Assembly (NCBI GenBank): GCA_964019425.1
Contig: OZ025846.1
Coordinates: 1-64,000, forward strand
DNA: 64,000 bases
Reading direction: 5' to 3'
Source of the DNA: Flectonema sp. DT1601
Taxonomy: Eukaryota; Euglenozoa; Diplonemea; Diplonemida; Diplonemidae
Positions within the stretch are counted from its first letter, which is position 1, and every line of letters begins with the position of its first letter. Below are positions 49,401 through 57,776 of the stretch, piece after piece. Position numbers and translations under genes: made by a program. Under the pieces are notes generated by a model that saw nothing but the letters and a program-made list of their open reading frames with translations, did no database searches and was not told the DNA's origin.

Positions 49401-49867
49401 TGTGTCCCTGTCGGTAGTGACAGAGATAGCGAATCAGTTGAAGTTTCTGTAAAGGTGGCAGTCCCCGTTGGTAATGAGAAAGATATTGTTTGTGTTGGAA
49501 TTGAAGCAGAGACTGTATCGGAACTAGTTTCTGTAACAGTTCCTGTTGGAAGAGATAACGACACCGTCATACTCAAAGATTCAGAAACAGAAAGACTATC
49601 AGAACCTGTTGACGTCATAGTTGGAAGTGAAAACGACACCGTTTGTGTTGGAAGACTCAACGATTCAGTAGAAGACTCCGACTCAGAAGAGGACTTTGAA
49701 AAACTTTCAGAACTCGAATAAGACGCTGTCGCTGTTGGAAGAGATGCAGAAATCGTTTCACTTTCACTGAGACTCATGCTCTCCGACAATGTCTTCGTTG
49801 CCGTTGGCACAACGCCTCCACATTTTAATATCAAACAACATAACAACAGCAAGAACAGAACATTCAT
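34405..49867 (-). CDS. Giant receptor-like membrane protein, about 4605 residues, nine exons
   Basis: Exons: 49867-48047, 47975-46652, 46582-43508, 43434-39626, 39554-37289, 37222-37006, 35897-35450, 35346-35050, 34965-34405. All phases agree and all introns are GT-AG. In order: signal peptide (1-22); mucin-like Ser/Thr region with about 13 S(L/I)PTxT repeats (to about 310); IPT/TIG-like modules (about 610-1050); roughly thirty EGF-like modules (about 1145-2390); a propeller-like region; another IPT (about 2765, LTSLTPNYIDIAGGTYLTI); a Cys module (CPVGGICDG, EGYWRK); then about nine membrane segments (about 3365-4300), split by a roughly 370-residue Ser/Arg-rich loop. TM landmarks include FIKLLIGYFQML and HWYWEFVQMYRKIILIV. 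Exon 8 adds an EF-hand loop (DEDGDGNITICE) and a coiled coil; exon 9 is a disordered tail. The likely role is a Ca2+-responsive adhesion receptor or channel at the cell surface (inference). Intron 6 is 1108 bp because of a foldback element; the others are 66-103 bp. An acceptor-like CTCACAG lies 6 nt before the ATG. Confidence 0.85.
36036..36122 (+). repeat. tRNA-like segment (SINE head-like) in the foldback element
   Basis: The sequence tggttcagcggagggagcac can form a D-arm (GTTC...GAGC) and resembles a pol III A box. About 30 bases later ggctcaatccc resembles a B box. Nine T residues follow as a pol III stop. The anticodon and acceptor stems do not pair, so it is not a working tRNA. Confidence 0.45.
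36151..36629. repeat. Three tandem hairpin units with G/C runs
   Basis: Units begin at 36151, 36334 and 36496 (spacing 183 and 162; the first has a small internal duplication of cccgtacaaagtc). Each contains G7-8, an inverted repeat around cttgcgttccgccaag with a 2-base loop, C9-10, and a further G8-9 run, followed by agccactaataaaagccaac. The third copy has a few substitutions, two of them compensatory (a changed arm base is matched in the other arm), so pairing is largely kept. Confidence 0.9.
48960..49810 (-). repeat. Degenerate S(L/I)PTxT coding repeats in the giant gene
   Basis: This part of exon 1 encodes alternating SxSxS and S(L/I)PTxT blocks; I count 13 full copies plus a leading VPTATKT. 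Copies differ at synonymous sites, so the repeat is old and maintained at protein level. It would make an extended, O-glycosylated stalk at the N-terminus. Confidence 0.85.
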
Positions 49868-51062
49868 ACATGCCTGTGAGGGAGATAACTTTATATTTTT
49901 AACTAAACACAGTGACTGAGAATGATAGACATGTAGTTCACCCAACTCACTCTCAACATATAAACTGATTAAGAAAATATTTAAACAAACAGACAACGTT
50001 AACAAATATTGATCCTCAACAACGATGATTAGGTACAAGAGTTACATTAAGAGTACCACTCCACACATTACTAAGCAGTCAAATAGTTATTCGAAGAACT
50101 CTCTCGTGAATGAGTTAATTGGACGACCATTCAACTTCCACTAATGAGATAAGTAACCAGCGTATCCACTACTTTTGATATATCAACCAGTAGTATGCTG
50201 ATTATGATTCACTTTGACTATCACTACTCGCACTACATGAGAATATCATCGCTGTCTATAAATCAAGAGAAGAGAAGGAACAAAAAAAAAAAAAAAAAAA
50301 AAAATGTTTCCCGTAACTAGGAAGGTGTGAAATGTAAATTACAAAACAAGGTTAACAACACACAAATGAAGTCCAACTCCGCGAGAAGTGAACAACTTTT
50401 ATTTCTTTTGGAGTGAAGTCTGAAGTCAAGCCCCAGCTAGTTTCACTTAAAGGAGAGGCACCAAATTACATCCAGTTGGGTATGCCGAAGAGAGGCCGAA
50501 TACGCAGATACAACAAACCTATTAAAGAGATTAATATTTACTTATTGTTTATAAGGAAACTTGAATTAAGAATGAGACACATCTCTAACGGCAGCAGAAC
50601 AAGTTGTGTTTCGCTTGTGATCAAGCAAATCAAGTTCCACTAATTCAGTAATGTGTCTTGTCGAAATATAATTCTTCTAAAACCAAACAAAAGACTCTTT
50701 TCAATAAATATGGGAACACAACACCAGCCTTTTAATGGCTTGATGTGGAACGATATTACTACCCATCCAACTTGCGAAGAATAAGTTGGGGGAAAGAAGT
50801 CATCCTTTTTAGGAAATAACGGGTCCGAGACGAATAGATGTCGTTGAGTTTCTCTTGTGATACAACAATTGCGTTATCACGCAACGTTTTATATCATAAA
50901 GTGATCAGCAGAGTAGAGTTCATACGAAACAGAGAGACGAGAAGGCAACCTCAGTGTGCTGCAAACACATAAAAAGAATTGACACTCACTTTATGTATTC
51001 CTCTGTACTCTTTAATGAGACAGAGACAAGACTCTTCATTCGTATCTTTTTGAACTATCTAA
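49868..51062. other. Intergenic, 1.2 kb, no gene seen
   Basis: Upstream of the giant gene. It contains a 22-base A run near 50281 and short unremarkable frames such as plus-strand 50413-50643. Promoter elements are not recognisable by eye. Confidence 0.5.
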
Positions 51063-51962
51063 TTAACTCTCACTAAATCTGTCGTACAGTTTCTTGTATT
51101 GCTCAAATATCATCCACATCAATACAACTTGTGGACACTGTCTCATAAAACAAGGAAGAAGTCCTTTATAGAATCCACGTACTCCTTCGAAGTTATATGT
51201 TTTGTAGACACAGTCTAAGTCACTGGTATAGTGAACTAAAGATGTGATATTACGCTTAGGAAGGTTGGCTGACTGCATCATACGAGACTTAACCACATCG
51301 AGTGGGTTTACAATAAGCGCTGATACAGTTCCAGCAACAGTACTGGCGAGGAGGTGAGTACGAGTTCCGTCATTGTGTCCAGAAAGGAGTAGATTTCTTT
51401 TTGTGATATCATATGTTGTGAATTGTCCTGCCGTTACCATTCCTCCTCTGAAAACTAATGGACGAAGACCTCTATAAAGTGAAGCCATTCCTTCTTCAAC
51501 AGCAATAGTTCTAATTCCTGACAAGACGTTACGATAACCACGACGTTGATCAGCAGGGAGCTTACCATCAGCTTGCATCCTCACCAGAACAACATCTGCT
51601 GGGCAGCTAATACTTGAAGCAACACACCCCGCAATCCCTGAAGCAAATATTTTCTTAAACGCGGATATATCACTTCCCTTTGATCTTCCAAGTGAAGACT
51701 GAATCTTATCATTTAAGGCAAAACGTGAAGTACTAAACAAAGCTTGCCTCAGCCAAGTAGCTGTAACCCCCCTGTAGAATCCCTTAATTATTCCTTCGTT
51801 TTTATATATGTCCTTTGCTAAGCCAATACCCGCACTGCTACCTGACTTGCCTTCACCGTGTAAAAAGAGACGGACCTTTAAACTATCAACTGGATGAGTA
51901 AGTGTTGAGGCTGTCATAGCCGCAAGTCCTCCAATAATTCCTGCACTTACACCACCCGACAT
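51063..51962 (-). CDS. Mitochondrial carrier (SLC25), dicarboxylate/UCP-like
   Basis: A 299-residue protein from ATG 51962 (MSGGVSAGIIGGLAAMTAST). The frame stays open upstream, but a standard SLC25 start and an acceptor-like GTGACAG 14 nt before this ATG favour it. Three tandem repeats carry the Px[D/E]xxK-type signatures HPVDSLKVR, CPADVVLVRMQ and NPLDVVKSRMM, each followed by the GFYRG, LYRG or FYKG box. The second signature has Val in place of Lys. The segment ADGKLPADQRRGYRNVL resembles the matrix loop of dicarboxylate, oxoglutarate and uncoupling carriers. It should exchange small carboxylates across the inner mitochondrial membrane; the exact substrate is not determined. Length is normal for the family. 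No introns within the CDS. Confidence 0.9.
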   Translation of the reverse strand: MSGGVSAGIIGGLAAMTASTLTHPVDSLKVRLFLHGEGKSGSSAGIGLAKDIYKNEGIIKGFYRGVTATWLRQALFSTSRFALNDKIQSSLGRSKGSDISAFKKIFASGIAGCVASSISCPADVVLVRMQADGKLPADQRRGYRNVLSGIRTIAVEEGMASLYRGLRPLVFRGGMVTAGQFTTYDITKRNLLLSGHNDGTRTHLLASTVAGTVSALIVNPLDVVKSRMMQSANLPKRNITSLVHYTSDLDCVYKTYNFEGVRGFYKGLLPCFMRQCPQVVLMWMIFEQYKKLYDRFSES

Positions 51963-52304
51963 ATTTGATAGTAGACCTGTCACGACAAGTAAAAAAACAC
52001 TATAACTGCACCACATGATGTTTAAAATATATGTGTGTAGGATGTTCTTGGTTATTTTTTTGTTTATTCTTTTTGTACTTTTTTTTAAATCAGTAAAATA
52101 GAACGCTGGAAAGGTCGGGAATGGAAACGACACCCCCTTTGTATTCTTCCCAATCTCTGTGTACATTAACTTATCAGAGAATGAAGCTCTCAAACGTCTT
52201 TTTTACTACTCTGCTTTTTTGTTTGCAATTTTTTTTTTTTTGATTCTCCTCTTTTTTTACTACAACAACGACATTTTATAGTGAAATTCTGTGGAAGCTT
52301 CGAA

Positions 52305-52451
52305 TCACGGTGTAGTGGTTGAAGATGACGCTGTGGCAGGCGCTGGTTTCGGAATCGCCAACGGCTTCACTCCACACGGCAACTGAACGTTGTGCAGCTG
52401 GGTATTGATATCAGCTACTGAGGCTCCAGTAAAGCACACTTTGAATGGCAT
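52305..52451 (-). CDS. Possible 48-residue small protein
   Basis: A short frame starting MPFKVCFTGASVADINTQLH and ending in a Pro/Ala/Ser/Thr-rich tail. A donor-like GTAAGT lies about 75 bases upstream, so a 5' exon or 5'UTR intron may exist. No family recognised. It may be a terminal exon, a micro-protein or chance. Confidence 0.25.
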   Translation of the reverse strand: MPFKVCFTGASVADINTQLHNVQLPCGVKPLAIPKPAPATASSSTTTP

Positions 52452-52708
52452 ATTATTACTTGTGTATGTGTATCTATTGGTTGTGAAGTAAGTAGTAAAC
52501 ACTTACATAACAGGTGACTTCCCTTTCCACTTCATAAAAGAATGCAACAAATAAAACCAAATTGACTGCTAAATCAATGACTTGACAGAACTCTAATGAT
52601 TTTATTTTATTCGCAAGAAGGTAAGAATGCTCAGCAGCAAGACGGAGGGAGGTCCACTGGGGTGACAGGACAGCTAATGCTGGAGTTGACTAAGAAAAAA
52701 AGGGTAGT

Positions 52709-52796
52709 TAACTGTTTGATTTTGATGTACATAAAATACAAATGCATTGTATCATAAAACAACATAATTTAACATTAGTTTTAGATACAGTGACTA
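52709..52796. repeat. Dispersed repeat, copy B
   Basis: Second copy of the segment at about 31098-31193. It lies about 90 bases upstream of the LINE remnant, so it might be a 5' part or a neighbour of that element. Copy A has no LINE next to it. Confidence 0.8.
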
Positions 52797-52879
52797 AAGG
52801 TAATGTAGTACACTCTGCAATTGACGTAAATACTTTACATTATAATAAATGTTTCTAACTAAGCCGCATGCACATCTCT

Positions 52880-54590
52880 TTTTCCGTGTTGTCATTCAGT
52901 GCAGTACGGAATCGAGTTATTTAATTTATGAATTAATCGTGGCCCTGGGAAACCAATCACGCATGCAATCCACAGGAATTCTATATTACTGTCGTTCGAT
53001 TTCACGAAACTTTTGACAGAATAAATCACACCAAACTCCTTGCAAAAATGAAAGCTATGGACATCCCTCCCCGTTCTGGGTATAGCCAATGAGGGTGGAA
53101 GCTAACGGAATTCTTACAAAATAGTCTCTATAGGTGTTCCGCAAGGTTCAATCGTGGTCCGCTTCTTTACCTGATCTATGTGGATGACCTTGGAGAAACT
53201 GGTTCCATCTCAGTTCTTTATGCTGAGGCAGTGTCATCAGTATAAAAAAGAATAACATGAAAAAGAGGCAAGAAAAATGTGACAAAATAAGATAATCTTA
53301 AAAAAGATATTCCTTTCAATGGCCCCAATAAATAAAACCCCAAAGGATATAGGATATGGTCATAACAAGACCGGTGATGCAGATGTGGATAGGAACAAAT
53401 TTGAGGAATACTGCAGGGACCTAGTCCCTTGCAACTCGGCTATATATGTGGACGGCTCACATGATCCTGTTAACTACACTGCGGGTGCGGCAGCAGTACA
53501 GGTCTCACCAACTGAGAGAACGATGTCGTCAAGACTTGTAGCTACTGAAAGCAGCTACAAGGCTGAACAAGTAACACTCAAACTGCTGATGAGAGAAATT
53601 GGCAAAGCTGACTCGATCTTGGGTCCCAGGTCAGGTATTACCAGAATCTTCAGTGACTCGAAATCCAACCTGGAGGAACTCAATGGAGGGATTGTTGCCC
53701 AGAGGAAGTTGAACTCTCTGTTAATACTGAAAAGCATTAGGGATCTGAAGACACAGGTGCTTCTCCAGTTCATCCCGGCCCATGTGGGGATTGAACCACA
53801 TGATAAGGCTGATAAGCTGGCCAAAGAAGTCTCGAAGGATGCCGAAAGTAAACCGGTCTCAACGACCATGGATTTCTTCGCCCACAAATCAAGGGTAGCG
53901 AGGGAGTCTCACAGGAAGTTGATAGGAAAGATGATGGAAGCCTCCGAGAAGGCAAAGCCTCCAATGAAACGGGTGATGCTCAGACAGTATCTGGAGGCGA
54001 CCGGAGGTTTGAGAACTGCTAGATATCCGAAAGACATGCTGAGGGCTTCGGAAGTAAGAATTGCACAATTCAGAACGGGTTCACACCCCTTGCTGAGAGA
54101 CAAAGGCGTACAACTGAAGTGCCCTTTTTGTAGACGGACGGACTCATCACCTAGACACTTGATGTTTAACTGCATGAACTCTGCTCTGGTACGCATCAGA
54201 AATGGAACAATTGGATCTGTCATGGAAGAAGCGAAGATTTCAAAGAAGGAACACAGCCTGCTATTTATGTTTGCTACGAGGAACTTACATTCCCTCGCTG
54301 GCTTCATATGGCATTTAGAACAATGGACGGCAACAAGCTGTTATCAGAAGTTACTATCTTTTTAGTATATCATACTCATACATCACTCCTAATTCATCTC
54401 CTAATAACTCTCTGAGGACATCCGTAGAGCTTCATAGCTCGCAGGTAACCCAGTGGTCTTTGGCCACCGTCTCCGTATTGATCATTCGCTTTGTACTTAC
54501 AGTGTCGTGAGCTTCCTATCCGGGGAAGTCCTCCAACGGACTCACAACAGTTGCACTCGTTGTTGCTTATTTACTTAGTTAAAAAAAATA
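52880..54590 (+). mobile_element. LINE (non-LTR retrotransposon) remnant, 3' part
   Basis: Decayed reverse transcriptase pieces are readable: a fingers/palm-like ETFDRINHTKLLAKMKAMDIP near 52990-53070, a GVPQGS-like segment near 53130, and LIYVDDL then LYAE near 53170-53230. Stops, a frame shift and a Asp-to-Glu-type change at the LYADD box show the RT is dead. An open RNase H frame follows, then a 3' tail ending in ttagttaaaaaaaataag at about 54590. The endonuclease and 5' end are absent, as usual for 5'-truncated LINEs. Confidence 0.85.
53319..54365 (+). CDS. LINE RNase H plus zinc-knuckle region, open frame
   Basis: 348 codons with ATG at 53319. The RNase H1-type catalytic set is all present: Asp in YVDGSH, Glu in SYKAEQ, Asp in FSDSKSN, His in PAHVGI, Asp in HDKADKLA. 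After a linker comes a CPFC...H...C motif (CPFCRRTDSSPRHLMFNC), the C-terminal cysteine-histidine knuckle of many LINE ORF2 proteins. In a whole element this region would follow the RT in one polyprotein; here the RT is decayed while this part is open. RNase H degrades RNA in RNA:DNA hybrids during target-primed reverse transcription. Confidence 0.8.
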   Translation: MAPINKTPKDIGYGHNKTGDADVDRNKFEEYCRDLVPCNSAIYVDGSHDPVNYTAGAAAVQVSPTERTMSSRLVATESSYKAEQVTLKLLMREIGKADSILGPRSGITRIFSDSKSNLEELNGGIVAQRKLNSLLILKSIRDLKTQVLLQFIPAHVGIEPHDKADKLAKEVSKDAESKPVSTTMDFFAHKSRVARESHRKLIGKMMEASEKAKPPMKRVMLRQYLEATGGLRTARYPKDMLRASEVRIAQFRTGSHPLLRDKGVQLKCPFCRRTDSSPRHLMFNCMNSALVRIRNGTIGSVMEEAKISKKEHSLLFMFATRNLHSLAGFIWHLEQWTATSCYQKLLSF

Positions 54591-54680
54591 AGAAGAGCGA
54601 GTATGCTCAGAAAGAATAAAAACAAAGTAGAAAGACAGGAGGGATGTGACTAAATAAATAAAAACCCAAAAACTTTCAGT

Positions 54681-54751
54681 GGCCCCATGGTGTAGCGGTA
54701 GCACTTTGGATTCCAAATCCAACAACGGCGGTTCGATTCCGTCTGGGGTCA
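54681..54751 (+). tRNA. tRNA-Trp (anticodon CCA)
   Basis: A full cloverleaf folds by hand. The acceptor is GGCCCCA/TGGGGTC with one G-T pair and discriminator A. The D stem is GTGT/GCAC, the anticodon stem TTGGA/TCCAA around loop TTCCAAA (anticodon CCA), the variable loop CAAC, and the T stem GGCGG/CCGTC with loop TTCGATT. No intron. 71 nt. Seven T residues follow at once. It is the only plus-strand host gene I can support. Confidence 0.96.
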
Positions 54752-54758
54752 TTTTTTT
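54752..54758 (+). terminator. Pol III T-run terminator of tRNA-Trp
   Basis: TTTTTTT directly after the discriminator base. Confidence 0.85.
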
Positions 54759-55299
54759 ATATAGTTAGTTAGTTAAAGGTTCATCTTATATTCTGTTGTG
54801 ATGAAAATAAATCAACATCTGTAGCGTGTATCACAGAGGCAACATAGAAGCACTGGTGATTTCACCTGTGCCAGAGAGGAAAGGGAAAGAAAAATAACAC
54901 CATTGAAATAACCTGGAATTTACCAGCTGGATCACAGATAAATTGATAAAAGCTTGCTCAGAGGTTAGAGCGTGAGTAATGCAAAAATAAACAAGCTGAT
55001 GACTACCTGTTGTTACAAAACCGTGATTCGGTTATTCTGCGAGAGAAGGATTTTACTCTCAATAGTAAAATCAAGTATAAAAGATAAGCAAAAAGATAAG
55101 TTTCGCTCAACATCAAAAGGCTGGCGATTAAAAAATTTATAAATGCGCCGGACTACGATGACACAGTGTACAGCAGTTGAGCACTAGTGACTTCACCCGT
55201 GCTCGGAAGGACATAACTTAAGAAATAAGAAAAGATGAAGATTAAAGAGCTCATGCTGGAACAAAAGAAAATTAGAGAGGATCCATTATGTCCTGTTTT
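54759..55299. other. Intergenic with a diverged short repeat pair
   Basis: No gene seen. Two related segments, about 54849-54880 and 55180-55210 (agcactggtgatttcacctg and agcactagtgacttcacccg), are in the same orientation. The first can fold on itself around tttcacc. They may be tails of old SINE-like elements. Confidence 0.45.
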
Positions 55300-56586
55300 C
55301 TACCAAACAGTAAATTCTCCAACCAAACCCTTAACTTCTTCCTCACGGACACCGTTTCTGTATTCGTAAGACCGGCCTGTTTGACGACATAGGCGATATA
55401 ATCCAGATGCATTTCCACTCCGCACCCACCACCCACAGTTGGAGCGCCTTCCAATCAAAGGTAAGCATGTTGGGGAGTAGTTGAGCAAATGTCTGCCTTC
55501 TTCTGATGCTACAAATCCGTCAACGTGAATTCCTGACTTTGAAAGTAAAACCGATGTCACAGACTGACGATTATGCGATGTGTCAGCATACACAAAATAA
55601 ATAGATGGCACAGCAGGAAGACTGCACACAAGAGGACAATCCCCAATTGGTTTGTGTCCGCTGCAGACTACAGATATGTTACTACGTGATAAGAATTGCT
55701 CAACAAGAACTTGATCTGTTGCTGACATATCAATAGTACCTTGAGAATATGCTGATACAACAACAGGTGTTTTAAATGCAGTTGCTGGAGCTGACTGTGA
55801 GGCTATTAATGCAGCACCAGGAAATAATCCATTTTCATCATACCATTCATTAAGACCCTGTTCGTATTGTTTAAGACCTGCGTGGTAGAAGTCATTCAAA
55901 CTATCGACCCACTCCTGAGGAGTATCAGCAATGGTATGAGGAGGATTCTGATTACGAGAGAAGGGAAGCTCCAATGTTGGAGTAAATCCAATAGTGGCTG
56001 GTGCAATGCCAGCATGAATAAAAAGACAATTATTTACAATTGCCGCGAGCTGGGCACATTGTAAGAATTCAAGTACGAAGCCATCTGTAACAACAGAATC
56101 GAGGAATGAGTTTGCTACCTGTTCTTCTGATATGTCAGACTCTCCTGTGAGTTCTTTTAATTCACTTTTTCGAAGCTCAAATGCTCGTCCTGCACCCATT
56201 GTTTCTTTTAAAACATATTTAAGTTTACAAATAACGTCATCACTACTTCCTTCGTATTCAGGAATATTTCCTCTATCCCAGAATGGAACTGGTGGCTTTT
56301 CTAACTGTGATATTTCTCTATAAAATCGGAGTTTGTTAATATCTCTGTTACCAACTAATAGCCAGACTCTCTCTGGGTATTTTCTTTTAAATTTACTGAG
56401 AGATTTTGCAAGTTTTATGTCACCCTCGTATCTGTCAAAGAGGTCGCCTCCAAATACGAAAGCGAAGTTGTCGGCTGTAAATTCTATGTCATTGCTTTCT
56501 GTTAGTCTTAAGCCTTCACACGTTTCAATAAAGCGGACTAAGTGTCCATAGTCTCCTTCCAAGTCTGTCAGATATATTACATCCAT
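55300..56586 (-). CDS. PPP-like metallophosphatase (calcineurin-like phosphoesterase)
   Basis: 428 residues from ATG 56586 (MDVIYLTDLEGDYGHLVRFI); the frame's further upstream start is only a GTG. Metal-site motifs are in order: LTDLEGDYGH (GDxHG-like), FGGDLFDRYEGD (GDxxDR), LLVGNRDINKLR (GNH[D/E] position, with Arg in place of His), FIHAGI and VVCSGHKPIGDCP (GH motif). The large insert between GNRD and HAG is longer than in classic PP1/PP2A. It probably removes phosphate from protein or a small molecule in the cytosol; the substrate is unknown. No transmembrane segment or signal peptide. An acceptor-like TTACAG 47 nt upstream suggests a 5'UTR intron or trans-splice site. Confidence 0.85.
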   Translation of the reverse strand: MDVIYLTDLEGDYGHLVRFIETCEGLRLTESNDIEFTADNFAFVFGGDLFDRYEGDIKLAKSLSKFKRKYPERVWLLVGNRDINKLRFYREISQLEKPPVPFWDRGNIPEYEGSSDDVICKLKYVLKETMGAGRAFELRKSELKELTGESDISEEQVANSFLDSVVTDGFVLEFLQCAQLAAIVNNCLFIHAGIAPATIGFTPTLELPFSRNQNPPHTIADTPQEWVDSLNDFYHAGLKQYEQGLNEWYDENGLFPGAALIASQSAPATAFKTPVVVSAYSQGTIDMSATDQVLVEQFLSRSNISVVCSGHKPIGDCPLVCSLPAVPSIYFVYADTSHNRQSVTSVLLSKSGIHVDGFVASEEGRHLLNYSPTCLPLIGRRSNCGWWVRSGNASGLYRLCRQTGRSYEYRNGVREEEVKGLVGEFTVW

Positions 56587-57776
56587 GTTGTGATTTGGTT
56601 TCTTTCTATTCTTTTGACACAAAAGAAGGTCACCTGTAATAAATAATTAAAGAGTTTCATTTTTATTTGATGAAAAAACATGAGGTATACAAGTTTCCAA
56701 AAAAAGGTTTGTTCAAGCGAACCTACCAATTGAATTCTCACTTTTGGGGAGTGCTGGGAGCATCGCCCTCTACTCAATCCGTAGTATCACTAACGAGCGT
56801 TGTGCAATACCCGTTGTTATTATTTCTTTTATTATCTCAGTCCAATATGTGTGTTTAAGGCAAAAACGGAAGCTAACAGGGGAAGGTAGGGAGGGAAAGG
56901 GAACAAATCCGGTTTCAATCGCATTTTTTTTTAATGTTTTTTTTTAATTCTTGTTCGATCGCCACTTTTTTTTTTTAAAAAGAACTAATAATCTTACACT
57001 TGTTGTTCATGTGAAAAACAAAAAAAAAAAAAAAGAGAAAAAAAAAAAGAGAAACAAAAAAGGTAAAAATTGATACTTCCTTTGAATAAAGGGGGAAAGA
57101 AGAAAAAAAAACAACAGATAAACTCGTTGTCTAAACCCCTACTCAAATATTGGGATAAATACTTCTTATGAAGAAGGAATGAAACACAGCAGAATATGTT
57201 CAAAACGAACTATTCTTGCTAGAGCCCGAGCTTGCTTCCGACCGAGCAGCAAGGTATCGAATTTTTTTTTTTCTTTTTTTTTTTTTTTCCAGTTTTGTTC
57301 CTTATTCTTCCACAACTGTCTCTCCTTGTTTTTTTTTTCCCATCCCTTTTCTTTATTTCTTTCTCCTCTCTTCTACTTTTTTCTTTTTTTTTTTTTTTTT
57401 CGCCAGGTCAACATGCAACCATCTAACACGGAAAAAAAGTGCAGAAAAAAAAAGCTACCGCTCGATGAAGCCCCAGATTAGGAACCGTCGATGAAAGGGA
57501 TTAGTGTATATTCAAAAAAAAAAAAAAAAGAAAAAACCATATCACTGTTAATCTCTTCTTCAAGTGTAGAGGACAGCAGATAATCCCACTCGATGAAACA
57601 GGATGGTTAAAGAAAGGGAAAATGACAAAAGATAAAATAAAAATTGTTGTTGGGGAGTGCCTGTTCTTCCTGTTTTTTTTTTGTTTTGTTTTTTTTTTTC
57701 TGTTGGGGCTCTCTTTTTGTTTGATTTCGAGCGAAAAGAAAATCTGCTGAGCCCAAGGAAATCCTTTCGAGCAAAA
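56587..57776. other. Intergenic, 1.2 kb, dominated by A and T runs
   Basis: Long mononucleotide runs (near 57018, 57262, 57388, 57515, 57669) and no gene. The phenylalanine-rich plus-strand frames at 57179-57494 simply read the T runs. Confidence 0.6.

Noticed and set aside
54950-55080. Possible C/D snoRNA (tgatga near 54997)
   Set aside because: No matching D box and terminal stem could be found.
57179-57494. Phenylalanine-rich plus-strand frames
   Set aside because: Products of T homopolymers.
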